NCBI GenBank assembly: GCA_944391055.1
Contig: CALXSF010000006.1
Coordinates: 1-64,000 of the forward strand
Source: an uncultured Kiritimatiellota bacterium
GTDB taxonomy: Bacteria > Verrucomicrobiota > Kiritimatiellia > RFP12 > DVOR01
Direction of reading: 5' to 3'
DNA length: 64,000 nt
Shown: in pieces, positions 33,266-42,085 of the stretch
Position numbering within the stretch: position 1 is the first letter of the stretch
Layout of the letters: each line of letters opens with the position of its first letter
Position numbers and translations under genes: made by a program
The notes under the pieces: generated by a model
The model's database searches: none
The model's input: only the letters and a program-made list of their open reading frames with translations
What the model was told of the DNA's origin: nothing

Positions 33266-35683
33266 ATGAGACGGTTGATGGTGTTGGCCGCCGCGACGCT
33301 GGCGGCCGCAGCGGCGGGGGCCTTCCCCGCGGTGGAAGGCCTGATCGGGCGCCTGCTGCCGGCGCACGGGGGGCAGATCGCGCTCGAGGATTGGCCCGCG
33401 CCGAAGCCGGGCGAGCCGGAGCGCTGGGCGTATTGGACGGAGGGCGGCAAGCTGCGCGTGGCCGGCAACACGCCGGTGGCGCAGGCCTCCGCGCTCGGCT
33501 GGTACCTCCGCCACGAGGCCAAGGCCGCGCCCTTCTGGGAGGGCTTCGACGCGGCAGCCCTGCCCGCCGCCCTGCCCGCCGCGCCCGGGCGCGTGGAGCG
33601 GACGGCCCCGCACCGGTGGCGCGTCTACTTCAACTATTGCACGCTCTCCTACACCGCGGCCTTCTGGGACTGGGCGCGCTGGGAGCGGGAGATCGACCTG
33701 ATGGCGCTCCAGGGCGTGAACATGCCGCTCCAGCCGATCGGCCTGGAGGGGGTGTGGTACCGGCTGCTCCAGCGGCCGGAGGTGGGCTTCTCCGAGGCCG
33801 AGGCGCGGGAGTTCCTCGTCGGGCCCGCCTATTTCGCCTGGCAGTGGATGACCAACATCGAGCGCTTCGGCGGGCCGCTGCCCAAGGCCTTCATCGAAGA
33901 CCGCGTCGCCCTGGGCAAGAAGATCGTGGAGCGCGAGCGCGCCTTCGGGATGACGCCGATCCAGCAGGGCTTCACCGGCTTCGTCCCCCTGCGTCTGCGC
34001 GAGAAGTTCCCGCAGGCGGCCATCAAGCAGCAGCCGCCGTGGTGCGGCAGCTTCGCGGGCAGCGCCCAGCTGGACCCGCTGGACCCGCTCTTCAAGACGT
34101 TGGCCAAGGGCTTCTACGAGGAGCAGAAGGCGCTCTTCGGGGCCTATGGCTACTACGGCACCGACCCCTTCCACGAATCCGCGCCGCCGCGCCCCGGCGA
34201 GCAGTACCTCGCCGACGTGGGCCGCGCCATCTACGAGGCCGCCGTGGCCGCCGACCCCAAGGCCACGCTCTGCATGCAGTCGTGGTCCATCCGCAAGCCC
34301 ATCCTGCACGCCATCCCCAAGGAGCACTGCCTGGTCTTGGACATCGGCGGGCGGTGGCGCGGGCAGAAGGCCTTCGACGGCTACCCCTTCGTCATCGGCA
34401 CCATCCACAACTTCGGCGGGCGCACGCGGCTCTTCGGCGACCTGGCCGCCCTGGCGCGCAACCCCTTCGCCGCCACCAAGAAGGCCGCGCCCAACTGCGT
34501 GGGCATGGGGCTCTTCCCCGAGGCCATCCACAACAACCCCGCCTACTTCGCGCTGGTCTTCGACCTGATGTGGCGCGACGGGCCCGTCGACGTCGAGGCG
34601 TGGCTGGATGACTACGTCCGCGCCCGCTACGGCGCCGCCTCCCCCAAGGCCCGCGAGGCCTGGGGGCTGCTGCTGGGGACCGTCTACCGCCCCGGCACCC
34701 ACGCCCTCCACGCGAACGTCGCCGACGCCTACCTCGACCGCGACCCCGCCCGCCTCAAGGCCGCCTGCGACACCTTCGTGGCCTTTGGGCTGGACATGGA
34801 CGCGCTCTGCGCCGCCGAGCCGCTCCTCTCCTTCGAGCAATGGGTCTCCGACGCCCGCGCGCTCCCCGGCACGCCCGCCGACAAGGCGCTCTACGCCACC
34901 AACGCCGCCTGCCAGGTGACGCAGTGGGGCCACAACCACAACCGCCCCCGCATCTACGACTACGCCTGGAAGGAGTGGGGCGGGCTCATCCGCGACTACT
35001 ACATCCCCCGCTGGCAGCGCCTCCACGCCGCGCTCCAGAAATCCCTCGCCGACGGCACGCAGTGGGGCGACGAGGACAAGATCGCGGCCAAGGACTACGG
35101 CCGCCCCGCCCTCCGCGCCACGCCCTTCCTCGACGCCCTGGCCGATTGGGAGGACGCCTTCATCGCCAATCCGCCGGCCTACGCGCCCAAACCCGGCGAC
35201 CCGCGCGCCCAGGCGCTCCGCATCCTGGGGAAGTGGGGGGCGACGCTCGACGCGCTCCTGGCCGTCAACCCGATGGAGCGCCTCGGCGCCGTCCGCGCCC
35301 GCCTCGCGGAGCGGGACGTGGACAAATCCCTCGGCGCCGTCGTCAAACGCTGGGCGCCGAAGGATTGCTCCAACAAGGAATGGCGCGTCTGGGAGGTCGA
35401 CGTCACCAAGCAGTTCGACGCCAACGGCGCCTACGCCGTCACCTTCACCTACCTCTCCGGCGGCTCCCGCCTCGACATCGCCGAGGTCGCCCTGCTCCAG
35501 AACGGCGCGGAGGTCTCCAAGGACGCCCACCCCGGTACCACCGGCGACCGCAACCAGGCGAACGTCTACACGCTCCGCTTCGACGACCCCATCCTCGGCG
35601 CCAAGCTCACGCTCCGCGCCAAGGTGCGCACGCACGGGGCCTCGAACTCCAACGGCCTCGTCCAGGTCCGCCGCGCGGAGTGA
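33266..35683 (+). CDS. Alpha-N-acetylglucosaminidase, GH89 (NAGLU-like)
   Basis: 805 residues with a signal peptide (LAAATLAAAAAGAFP). The three NAGLU parts follow: a small N-terminal alpha/beta domain (~20-110), the catalytic barrel (~110-440) with NYCTLSYTAAFWDWARWEREIDLMALQGVN-type sequence, and a helical C-terminal domain. Glu304 (TDPFHES) and Glu419 (FPEAIHNNP) fit the two family catalytic glutamates. A jelly-roll-like tail (~690-800) is extra. The enzyme removes terminal alpha-GlcNAc from heparan sulfate or mucin glycans. It is monocistronic, and its secretion suggests feeding on host or animal glycans. Confidence 0.9.
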   Translation: MRRLMVLAAATLAAAAAGAFPAVEGLIGRLLPAHGGQIALEDWPAPKPGEPERWAYWTEGGKLRVAGNTPVAQASALGWYLRHEAKAAPFWEGFDAAALPAALPAAPGRVERTAPHRWRVYFNYCTLSYTAAFWDWARWEREIDLMALQGVNMPLQPIGLEGVWYRLLQRPEVGFSEAEAREFLVGPAYFAWQWMTNIERFGGPLPKAFIEDRVALGKKIVERERAFGMTPIQQGFTGFVPLRLREKFPQAAIKQQPPWCGSFAGSAQLDPLDPLFKTLAKGFYEEQKALFGAYGYYGTDPFHESAPPRPGEQYLADVGRAIYEAAVAADPKATLCMQSWSIRKPILHAIPKEHCLVLDIGGRWRGQKAFDGYPFVIGTIHNFGGRTRLFGDLAALARNPFAATKKAAPNCVGMGLFPEAIHNNPAYFALVFDLMWRDGPVDVEAWLDDYVRARYGAASPKAREAWGLLLGTVYRPGTHALHANVADAYLDRDPARLKAACDTFVAFGLDMDALCAAEPLLSFEQWVSDARALPGTPADKALYATNAACQVTQWGHNHNRPRIYDYAWKEWGGLIRDYYIPRWQRLHAALQKSLADGTQWGDEDKIAAKDYGRPALRATPFLDALADWEDAFIANPPAYAPKPGDPRAQALRILGKWGATLDALLAVNPMERLGAVRARLAERDVDKSLGAVVKRWAPKDCSNKEWRVWEVDVTKQFDANGAYAVTFTYLSGGSRLDIAEVALLQNGAEVSKDAHPGTTGDRNQANVYTLRFDDPILGAKLTLRAKVRTHGASNSNGLVQVRRAE

Positions 35684-35695
35684 GCGCCGCGCGAA

Positions 35696-35738
35696 CGAAA
35701 AAGCCCCCGGCCTCGCAAGAGGCCGGGGGCTTTTCGTC
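35696..35738. terminator. Bidirectional terminator between GH89 and the PP-loop gene
   Basis: AAAAAGCCCCCGGCCTC pairs with GAGGCCGGGGGCTTTT around GCAA. Confidence 0.92.
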
Positions 35739-35748
35739 GTCGCCGGGG

Positions 35749-36729
35749 TCAGAGCATCCAAGGGGCGAAGGCCTCGCGGGGGAGCGGGTCGACGGCGAAC
35801 TCGCGCGCGCCCCCCGGCGTGACGTGCCGGACGACCACCTGGGCGAGCGCGCCGCGGTCGCCGTAGGCGGCGACGATTTGCGCGGCGCGCAGGAGATCCT
35901 CCTCCCCGATGGGGCCGAGGATGGCCGCGGTGGGGCCGGGGACGTTGACGGTGTGCAGGAGGGCGCGGCCTTGGCGGGCCAGGGCCTTGAGGGCCTGGTT
36001 GTCGGCGCGGTTGCGCCCCACGATGATGCGGCCGCCCCCGGGCAGGCGGAAGTGGCGGGAGAAGCGCAGGAGCGCCACGTCCTCGGCGGGGGGGATGCCC
36101 TCGGTGTGGTCGAGGAGGTCGCGGAGCTTGCGGCAGTAGCCCTTCTCGGTGAGCAGGCAGCCGCCGGCGGGGGAGGGGAACTCGGTGAGGCCGAAGCGCT
36201 TGGCGAGGGCGAGCTGCTCGGTGCGTTGGCGGCCCTGGATGGCGCCCAGGCGGGCGCGGTCCACGCGGCCGTCGAGCTCGGGCTCGGTGGGCTCGAGCAG
36301 CTGGGCGGAGAGGGGGCGCAGGAGCCGCCCGGGCAGGCCGGAGGTCTGGGCGACGGTCTCGAGGCTCCTGCGGTTCTGCGACATGGGGCGCTGGTTGAGC
36401 ACCTCGCCGGTGGAGACGAAGTCGTAGCCGCCGGCGCGCATGAGCTCGCCCGCGCGGCGGATCATCGCGGCGTGGCAGTCGATGCAGGGGTTCAGCGCGC
36501 CGCCGAAGCCGTGGGGCGGGTGGCGCACCAAGGCCAGGATGTCGTCGGTGAAGTCCACCTCGCGGAGGGGCACGCCGAGCTGCGCGGCGGCCTTGCGGGC
36601 GCCCTGGGCGCCGAAGAAGGGGCTGACGAAGACGACGCCCTCCATGGCGACGCCCTGGTCGCGCAGGAGGCAGATGGCAAGCATGGAATCCAGCCCGCCG
36701 GAGAGGAGTGAGAGGCCGCGTGTGCTCAT
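35749..36729 (-). CDS. PP-loop ATPase (ThiI/MnmA-like) with C-terminal NFACT-R-type domain
   Basis: 326 residues. The PP-loop SGGLDSMLAICLL near the N-terminus binds ATP, and NPCIDCHAAM carries a cysteine pair as in tRNA thiolation enzymes. TGEVLNQRPMSQ and PAGGCLLTEKGY continue the adenylation domain. The last ~110 residues (RFSRHFRLPGGGRIIVGRNRADN ...) match the short NFACT-R type of RNA-binding domain reported in fusion with ThiI-like enzymes. A tRNA thiolation role is plausible. It directly follows tgt (9 bases), another tRNA modifier. The precise modified base is unknown. Confidence 0.75.
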   Translation of the reverse strand: MSTRGLSLLSGGLDSMLAICLLRDQGVAMEGVVFVSPFFGAQGARKAAAQLGVPLREVDFTDDILALVRHPPHGFGGALNPCIDCHAAMIRRAGELMRAGGYDFVSTGEVLNQRPMSQNRRSLETVAQTSGLPGRLLRPLSAQLLEPTEPELDGRVDRARLGAIQGRQRTEQLALAKRFGLTEFPSPAGGCLLTEKGYCRKLRDLLDHTEGIPPAEDVALLRFSRHFRLPGGGRIIVGRNRADNQALKALARQGRALLHTVNVPGPTAAILGPIGEEDLLRAAQIVAAYGDRGALAQVVVRHVTPGGAREFAVDPLPREAFAPWML

Positions 36730-36738
36730 GGTGGTGGG

Positions 36739-37887
36739 TCAGTAGGCGCCGCGCTTGGGGCGTTCGCGGAGGCGGGCGCGGGCCTCGGCGCGGAAGTCGA
36801 GGAAGCAGTCGTTGGCGATGGCCTGGCGCATGAGGCGCATGAAGCGGAGGTAGCAGTGGATGTTGTGGAGCGTGAGGAGGCGGTAGCCGAGCATCTCCGA
36901 GGCGTTGAGGAGGTGGCGGACGTAGCCGCGGGTGTGGCGCACGCAGCAGGGGCAGTCGCAGCCGGGCTCGACGGGGAGCGCGCTGGCCTTCCAGGCGCCG
37001 GCCTTGACGGGGTAGGGGCCGTCGAGGGTGAAGGCCGAGCCGTTGCGGGCGTTGCGGGTGGGGATGACGCAGTCGAACATGTCGCAGCCCATGCCGACGG
37101 CCTCGGTCATCTGCCAAAGGTCGCCCAGGCCCATGACGTAGCGGGGGCGGTGGCGGGGCATGAAGGGGACGGAGTCGGCGATGCCCTTGAGGATGAAGGG
37201 TTCGGGCTCGCCGACGCTGACGCCGCCGACGGCGAAGCCCTCCAGCCCGTCGGGCTCCATCGCCGCGAGCTCGCGGGCGCAGCGCTCGCGCAGCTCCGGG
37301 TATTCGGAGCCTTGGACGATGCCGAAGCGCAGCTGCCCCTCGGCGCGGGGCTCCCCGAGGCAGACGCGGGCCCAGCGGAGGGTCTGCCCGACGCTGCGCG
37401 CGGCGTAGTCGGGCGTCGCGGGGTAGGGGATGCACTCGTCGAAGAGCATCGCGATGTCGCTGCCCAGCACGCGCTGGATGGCCATGCTCTCCTTGGGCCC
37501 CATGAAGAGGCGGCGGCCGTCGATGTGCGATTGGAAGGAGACGCCCTCCTCCGTGATCTTGCGCAGGGAGGAGAGGGAGAAGACCTGGAAGCCGCCGCTG
37601 TCGGTGAGGATGGGCCCGCGCCACCCCTGGAAGGCGTGGAGGCCGCCGAGCGCCTCCATCACCTCCATCCCCGGGCGGAGCATGAGGTGGTAGGTGTTGC
37701 CGAGGATGATGGGGGCGCCGAGGCGCTCGAGGTCTTCCGCGCCGAGGGTCTTGACGGTGGCCTGGGTGCCGACGGGCATGAAGACGGGGGTCTCCACGGG
37801 GCCATGGCGCGTCCAGAGCCGGCCGAGCCGGGCGCCGCTCTTGGCGTCTTCGTGGAGGATTTCGTAGGTGCCGATCTTCGGGGGCAT
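36739..37887 (-). CDS. tgt: Queuine tRNA-ribosyltransferase
   Basis: 382 residues, full length. LTDSGGFQVFSLSSLRKI carries the substrate aspartate, GGVSVGEP the phosphate region, and Asp272 in MFDCVIPTRNARNG is the nucleophile position. The zinc site is CDCPCC ... H near residues 305-335. It exchanges guanine 34 for preQ1/queuine in tRNAs with GUN anticodons. It lies 15 bases downstream of pdxJ in the rsmI operon. Confidence 0.96.
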   Translation of the reverse strand: MPPKIGTYEILHEDAKSGARLGRLWTRHGPVETPVFMPVGTQATVKTLGAEDLERLGAPIILGNTYHLMLRPGMEVMEALGGLHAFQGWRGPILTDSGGFQVFSLSSLRKITEEGVSFQSHIDGRRLFMGPKESMAIQRVLGSDIAMLFDECIPYPATPDYAARSVGQTLRWARVCLGEPRAEGQLRFGIVQGSEYPELRERCARELAAMEPDGLEGFAVGGVSVGEPEPFILKGIADSVPFMPRHRPRYVMGLGDLWQMTEAVGMGCDMFDCVIPTRNARNGSAFTLDGPYPVKAGAWKASALPVEPGCDCPCCVRHTRGYVRHLLNASEMLGYRLLTLHNIHCYLRFMRLMRQAIANDCFLDFRAEARARLRERPKRGAY

Positions 37888-37902
37888 GGCGGGGCGGTGG
37901 GG

Positions 37903-38622
37903 TCAGCGGCGGATGGCCGCGAGCATGGCGCGGACGGCCTGCTCCATGCCGACGGTGAGGGCGTGGGCGATGATGGAGTGGCCGATGTTGAGGGTGTCGA
38001 GGTTGGGGATGTCGAGGAGGGGCCCGACGTTGGCGAGGGTGAGGCCGTGGCCGGCGTTGACCTTGAGGCCGAGGGCGGCGCCGTAGGCGGCGGCCTCGTG
38101 GAGGGCGTCGAGCTCGCGCTTGAGGGCGTCGCCGGAGGCGTTGGCGTAGGCGCCGGTGTGGAGCTCCACGTAGGGGGCGCCGAGGGCGGCGGCGGCGTCG
38201 AGCTGGCGGCGGTCGGGGGCGACGAAGAGGGAGACCTGGGTGCCTTGGGCGGCGAGGGCGGCGACGGTGGGGCGGAGGGCCTCGAGCTGGCCGGCGGCGT
38301 CGAGCCCGCCTTCGGTGGTGAGCTCCTGGCGGCGCTCGGGGACGAGGCAGACCTCGTCGGGCACGACGTCGAGGGCGACGCGGACGACGTCGGGGTTGTT
38401 GGCCATCTCGAGGTTCATGCGGGTGGTGAGGGTCTTGCGGAGGCGGTAGACGTCGGCGTCCTGGATGTGGCGGCGGTCTTCGCGCAGGTGGAGGGTGATG
38501 CCGTGGGCGCCGGCCTTCTCGGCGATCGCGGCGATCTCGGCGAGGTCGGGGTAGTCGACGCCGCGGGCTTGGCGGAGGGTGGCGGCGTGGTCGATGTTCA
38601 CGCCCAGTTTGATCGGTTGCAT
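37903..38622 (-). CDS. pdxJ: Pyridoxine 5'-phosphate synthase
   Basis: 239 residues. LGVNIDHAATLRQARG at the N-terminus, ITLHLREDRRHIQDADV, the active-site glutamate region NLEMANN and VNAGHGLTLANV are all diagnostic. It closes the pyridoxine ring from 1-deoxyxylulose 5-phosphate and 3-amino-2-oxopropyl phosphate, so this organism uses the DXP-dependent vitamin B6 route. It supplies PLP used for instance by NifS. Part of a five-gene minus-strand operon. Confidence 0.96.
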   Translation of the reverse strand: MQPIKLGVNIDHAATLRQARGVDYPDLAEIAAIAEKAGAHGITLHLREDRRHIQDADVYRLRKTLTTRMNLEMANNPDVVRVALDVVPDEVCLVPERRQELTTEGGLDAAGQLEALRPTVAALAAQGTQVSLFVAPDRRQLDAAAALGAPYVELHTGAYANASGDALKRELDALHEAAAYGAALGLKVNAGHGLTLANVGPLLDIPNLDTLNIGHSIIAHALTVGMEQAVRAMLAAIRR

Positions 38623-38637
38623 GGCGGTGGCTCCTTG

Positions 38638-39729
38638 TTACCAGGTTTTGCTCAGGCGCACGTACCAGGAGGTGTCGGTGTTGTAGTAGCCGGGGTCCGG
38701 GTCGGTCTTGAATTCGTTGCGCATGCCCATCTCAAGGGCGATGTCCGAGAGGCGGCGCGAGAAGCGCCGCAGCTCGTGGAGGGTGTAGGTGAGGCGTGTC
38801 TCGTGGACGAGGGTGCCCTCGCTGAGGTCGTCGATGAGCGGGTTGAAGGTGATCTCGGTGTTCCAGCCCAGGCCGCCCTCGAAGTCGTGGTGGAAGAGCA
38901 GCCCCAGATCCACGGCCAGGTCGCTCTCGCGCCAGCGGTTCTGCGAGCCGGGGTGGGACTTGGTGTAGTGGACGGTGAGGGCGTGGGAGAGGCCTAGGCG
39001 CAGGCGCAGCTTGGTCGCGCGGCCGCGGGTCGAGGCATTGATGAGGTAGTGGCCGTAGCCGGCGGCGGCGACGTTGCGCAGGAAGTAGTCGCTGAAGCGG
39101 TTGTGCTGGGCCTCGTCGCGCAGGTACCACGAGACGACGTCGGTGGGGCGGTGCTCGAAGTCGAGCCCGCCGATGTATTGCTCGGCGGTGAGGGTGTGGT
39201 CGCTGCGGGTCTTGTTCAGCGAGCCGTAGAGCTTGAGGGTGGTGGATTCGGTGGAGCGGACGGCGTCGGCGTAGAGGGAGATGGAGAAGTCCTTGGTGTT
39301 GCCGGCGTTGCCCGTGATGCCCGTGCTCAGGCTGAAGGCCCAGCGCTTGATGGGCGGGAAGTCGGGGTCCGTGCCGTCCGTCGGCCACAGCGTCGCCACC
39401 TCGCCCAACGCCAACGCCTTCGCCTTGTCCGCCACGGGGATGAGCACGGGGTTGCCCTCGGCGTCCGCGGAGAGGCGCACCTCCTCCTTCGCCTTGTTCT
39501 CGGGGTCCAGGCGCGCGTAGAGCGGCTTGTCGGTGGCGTACTCCAGCTTCTTGATCTGGTCGCGCGGGATGCGGAGCGTGCCGGCGAAGGCGGTGTCGAT
39601 CACCACCTTGCCGCCCCGGATGCGCTGGATGGTGCCGTGGATCACGTCGTCGGTCACGGTGTGGATGGTGTCCCCCCGCGCCAGGCCCAAGGCCAGGCAC
39701 GCCAACGCCGCCGTCAGCCGCCTACGCAT
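38638..39729 (-). CDS. DUF481 family outer-membrane protein
   Basis: 363 residues with a short signal peptide (LTAALACLALGLARG). Residues ~20-60 form a small beta domain (DDVIHGTIQRIRGGKVVIDTAFAG, the LSm-like stretch often found in front of DUF481). From about 125 the protein is a run of amphipathic strands (FSLSTGITGNAGNTKDFSISLYADA, GGLDFEHRPTDVVSWYLR) ending WYVRLSKTW. DUF481 proteins are salt-stress-associated outer-membrane barrels of unknown function. Its ATG overlaps the rsmI stop by eight bases. Confidence 0.85.
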   Translation of the reverse strand: MRRRLTAALACLALGLARGDTIHTVTDDVIHGTIQRIRGGKVVIDTAFAGTLRIPRDQIKKLEYATDKPLYARLDPENKAKEEVRLSADAEGNPVLIPVADKAKALALGEVATLWPTDGTDPDFPPIKRWAFSLSTGITGNAGNTKDFSISLYADAVRSTESTTLKLYGSLNKTRSDHTLTAEQYIGGLDFEHRPTDVVSWYLRDEAQHNRFSDYFLRNVAAAGYGHYLINASTRGRATKLRLRLGLSHALTVHYTKSHPGSQNRWRESDLAVDLGLLFHHDFEGGLGWNTEITFNPLIDDLSEGTLVHETRLTYTLHELRRFSRRLSDIALEMGMRNEFKTDPDPGYYNTDTSWYVRLSKTW

Positions 39730-40441
39730 CCGCGCCCTCCCCCGAATGGTCGAACTTCGGGTTCGCCCCCGCGATCACGAACGTCAGCTCCCCCTTCGGC
39801 GGCGGCCCCGCGAACCGCGCCGCCAGCTCCGAGAGCCGCCCCCGCGCCACGCGCTCATGCGCCTTGGTCATCTCCAGGCACACCGCCGCCTCCCGGTCCC
39901 CCAGCGCCTCCGCCGCCGCGCGCAGCGTCGCGCCAATCCGGAAGGGCGATTCCAGCCCCACCAGCGTGTGGCGCGCGGCCGCCTCCTCCTCGAACCACCG
40001 CCGCAACGCCCCCGCCTTACGCGGCGGGAAGCCCTTGAAGGTGTAGCTCGACGTCGGCAGCCCCGAGAGCAGCAGCGCCAACTCCACGCTGCACGGCCCC
40101 GGCAGCACCGTCCACGGCAGCCCCTCCTCTGCGAAGACCCGCAGCACGCGGTAGCCCGGGTCGCTGATGCCCGGGTAGCCGCCGTCGGAGCAAAGCGCCA
40201 CCGGCGTCCCCGCCCGCACCAACCCCGCGATCCGGCGCGACACGCCCTCCTCGTTCCCCTGGCGGTACGAGAAGAGCTCCGGCCTCGGGATGCCCAGCGC
40301 CGAAAGCAGCTGCCACGTCCGCCGCGTGTCCTCGCACGCGATGACCGGCGCGGCGGCGAGCGCCTCCCGCACCCGCGGGGAGGCGTCCCCCAGGTTGCCG
40401 AGCGGCGTGGCCACCACGTAGAGCTGCGCATCCAAATCCAT
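39722..40441 (-). CDS. rsmI: 16S rRNA 2'-O-methyltransferase (RsmI)
   Basis: 239 residues. The tetrapyrrole-methylase fold is shown by LYVVATPLGNLGDASPRV, IACEDTRRTWQLL, ALCSDGGYPGISDPGY and GPCSVELALLLSGLP; the region FKGFPPRKAG is specific for RsmI. It methylates C1402 of 16S rRNA. It is shorter than the E. coli protein (286 aa), lacking the C-terminal extension. I chose the start at 40441 (MDLDAQLYVV) because the promoter -10 lies just upstream. Head gene of the operon reaching to 35749. Confidence 0.92.
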   Translation of the reverse strand: MDLDAQLYVVATPLGNLGDASPRVREALAAAPVIACEDTRRTWQLLSALGIPRPELFSYRQGNEEGVSRRIAGLVRAGTPVALCSDGGYPGISDPGYRVLRVFAEEGLPWTVLPGPCSVELALLLSGLPTSSYTFKGFPPRKAGALRRWFEEEAAARHTLVGLESPFRIGATLRAAAEALGDREAAVCLEMTKAHERVARGRLSELAARFAGPPPKGELTFVIAGANPKFDHSGEGADA

Positions 40442-40449
40442 GGCAAGGT

Positions 40450-40455
40450 AGTATA
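40450..40455 (-). promoter_or_regulatory. -10 element TATACT for the rsmI operon
   Basis: On the minus strand GCGCTTGTGGTATACT precedes rsmI by nine bases, so transcripts would be almost leaderless. The same GCGCTTGTGGTAT context precedes asd. Confidence 0.5.
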
Positions 40456-40552
40456 CCACAAGCGCGCCGCCCCTGCCGCCCACGCAGGCAAACGCGGGGG
40501 CCACGCAAAGGGGCGGGGGATGGAAGGCCGCGGGAAGGTCCGCCCGGGGCGT

Positions 40553-40582
40553 TTGACAAACGGGTCGGGAATGGGGTATCTT
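40553..40582 (+). promoter_or_regulatory. Strong promoter TTGACA-N18-TATCTT
   Basis: A consensus TTGACA (40553-40558), unique in this window, and TATCTT (40577-40582). It opens a 270-nt unit ending in a terminator with no credible ORF. Confidence 0.75.
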
Positions 40583-40589
40583 GTCGTCG

Positions 40590-40857
40590 TGTTTGAGCTG
40601 CGGTGACGACCCTCGCGGGCCCTCTCCCACGCCTCAGGCGCACAGAAAGAATGCGTCACGCATACTTTCGTCCAACGGAAACTAGCACCTTCCAAGGCAA
40701 GGACGAACGTATCGCGGAGGCGCGTCTGGGCTATCCCCAGGCGTGTTTCCCCGTACTTTGTTTTCTTGCAAGGCAGTGCTAGGCCCCCGTTGGAAACAGG
40801 TCGGTCGGAGCACGCCCTTCTTTGTGCCCCCGCCGACCTCCCGGCGGGGGCTTTTTC
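40590..40857 (+). ncRNA. Candidate structured non-coding RNA (~270 nt)
   Basis: The unit runs from a consensus promoter to an intrinsic terminator and has no ORF with a ribosome-binding site. Several helices are visible: AATGCG-TCA-CGCAT (near 40650-40665), CGTCC (near 40669) with GGACG (near 40701), and CTGGG-CTAT-CCCAG with flanking pairs (near 40726-40740). A segment near 40640 (GCGCACAGAAAG) can also pair with one near 40820 (CTTCTTTGTGC). It is not a tmRNA, RNase P or SRP RNA by their conserved cores; a divergent 6S RNA is possible. Otherwise it is new. Confidence 0.55.
40826..40857 (+). terminator. Intrinsic terminator of the ncRNA unit
   Basis: GCCCCCGCCG paired with CGGCGGGGGC, followed by TTTTTCG. 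Confidence 0.9.
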
Positions 40858-41197
40858 GTCCCTGCGGGGAGGTGTCATGCGATTGTTCGTCCGTCGGAAA
40901 CGACAAAACCCAACCTGCCGGGGCGAACACCTTGCGGCGCGCGATGCGCGCACTGCGTGGCCCGGCGTTTCGTTTTGCCCGTCCCGACGGAAAACCCGGG
41001 CGGAGGCTTCAGGCCTCCCCCACAAACCGAGGAGCGCGCTCCATGAAACATCCCACGCCGCTTGCCGACGGCATACTCAGGCGCCCCGCCGCACGCGTGG
41101 GGACCTTCGGGAGGATCCCTGCCCTCTCGGTAGCCGATTTCCGGATTGCACGGTTATCCGCCTCCATCCGTCACCACACACGCAAAGGAAGCCTGCC
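40858..41197 (+). other. 340-bp stretch before the next gene, no clear gene
   Basis: The frame of the next gene stays open through this stretch, and an ATG at 40877 has GGGAGG upstream, but the translated sequence is an Arg/Pro/His-rich string without a fold, so I treat it as non-coding leader. No clear promoter is seen. Confidence 0.4.
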
Positions 41198-42040
41198 ATG
41201 ACCACCGCATTGCCCCAATCCCTTCTGGACGCCAACCCTTGGCTGCCCCTTGCCAATCGTTTGGAGGGGTGCCCGCCCTTCACACCAATGACACTTGCCG
41301 ACGATGCGGCCACCGTGGCCGCCGAGGCCGCAAAGAACTTCGCGTTCCAGTTGTATCCGCAGCCCTTCATCGGCGACCCTGCGGCAAAACATTGGGTGGT
41401 CGGCATCAATCCCGGCTATGTGGATGAGGACGCGCACGACCACTTGGGTGCCCCCTGCGACACGGCCTTCCCGGACACGCCGGAGCGTCTGGCCCGTCGT
41501 CAAGACTTGCTGACCCGGGCGCTTCGCCTTGACCCCGTCATCGGCTTCTATCCTTTTGACGCGGCCTTCCGCACCATCCCGCGCCGGACGTTCGGGATTG
41601 TCGGTACCCAAAATTGGTGGCTCCACGCGGCGGTTGGCGCGCCCGGTTCCGAAAAGTTCATCCAAATCCCCGGACGAGACGGTGTGGACTTCCTGGCGCA
41701 GGCACACGAGGTCACCACCCGCGAACTCTTCGCCTTGGAACTCTTTCCCTACCACTCCGCAACATTCGGGTTGAAGCCCGCCGATTACGCGGCCTCGGCC
41801 CATGTGCGTTTTGTCCTTGAACTGTTGGCGTGGGGCGCGGCGAACGGACGACGCATCTTGGTGCGAAGCGCAAAGACCCTTCGGCAACTCGCCGACGAAG
41901 CCGACGTGCGGCTGCCCTTCGCGGCCTTCTTCGTCACGCGCAACCCCCGGCGCTTTTCCCTTTCGCGCGGTAACGTCGCCTTCTTTGAGGATCCCGACTG
42001 CGATCTCGCCGAGGCCGCCGCCGCATTCTGGGATGAATGA
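41198..42040 (+). CDS. Hypothetical protein, possibly uracil-DNA-glycosylase-like fold
   Basis: 280 residues starting MTTALPQSLLDANPWLPLANR with AAAGGAAG upstream. The segment KHWVVGINPGYVDEDAHDH resembles the NPG motif at the catalytic edge of uracil-DNA-glycosylase-like proteins, and FFVTRNPRRFSLSRGNV near the C-terminus could be the second edge. The other residues of that family are not obvious, so this is only a suggestion. The protein is soluble, has no signal peptide and normal host codon use. It stands alone between the ncRNA unit and an acquired LRR gene. Confidence 0.6.
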   Translation: MTTALPQSLLDANPWLPLANRLEGCPPFTPMTLADDAATVAAEAAKNFAFQLYPQPFIGDPAAKHWVVGINPGYVDEDAHDHLGAPCDTAFPDTPERLARRQDLLTRALRLDPVIGFYPFDAAFRTIPRRTFGIVGTQNWWLHAAVGAPGSEKFIQIPGRDGVDFLAQAHEVTTRELFALELFPYHSATFGLKPADYAASAHVRFVLELLAWGAANGRRILVRSAKTLRQLADEADVRLPFAAFFVTRNPRRFSLSRGNVAFFEDPDCDLAEAAAAFWDE

Positions 42041-42085
42041 GCAAGGTTAAACATTTTGTTTTAAGCAAGAAAAGATGAGGTTATT

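Noticed and set aside
33101-37624. 1507-codon minus-strand frame running from the porin promoter across GH89 into tgt
   Set aside because: It crosses a bidirectional terminator and several real genes in other frames and has no recognisable domain.
40743-41201. Open frames across the ncRNA candidate and the following stretch
   Set aside because: They cross an intrinsic terminator, have no ribosome-binding site and give Arg/Pro/His-rich strings without a fold.
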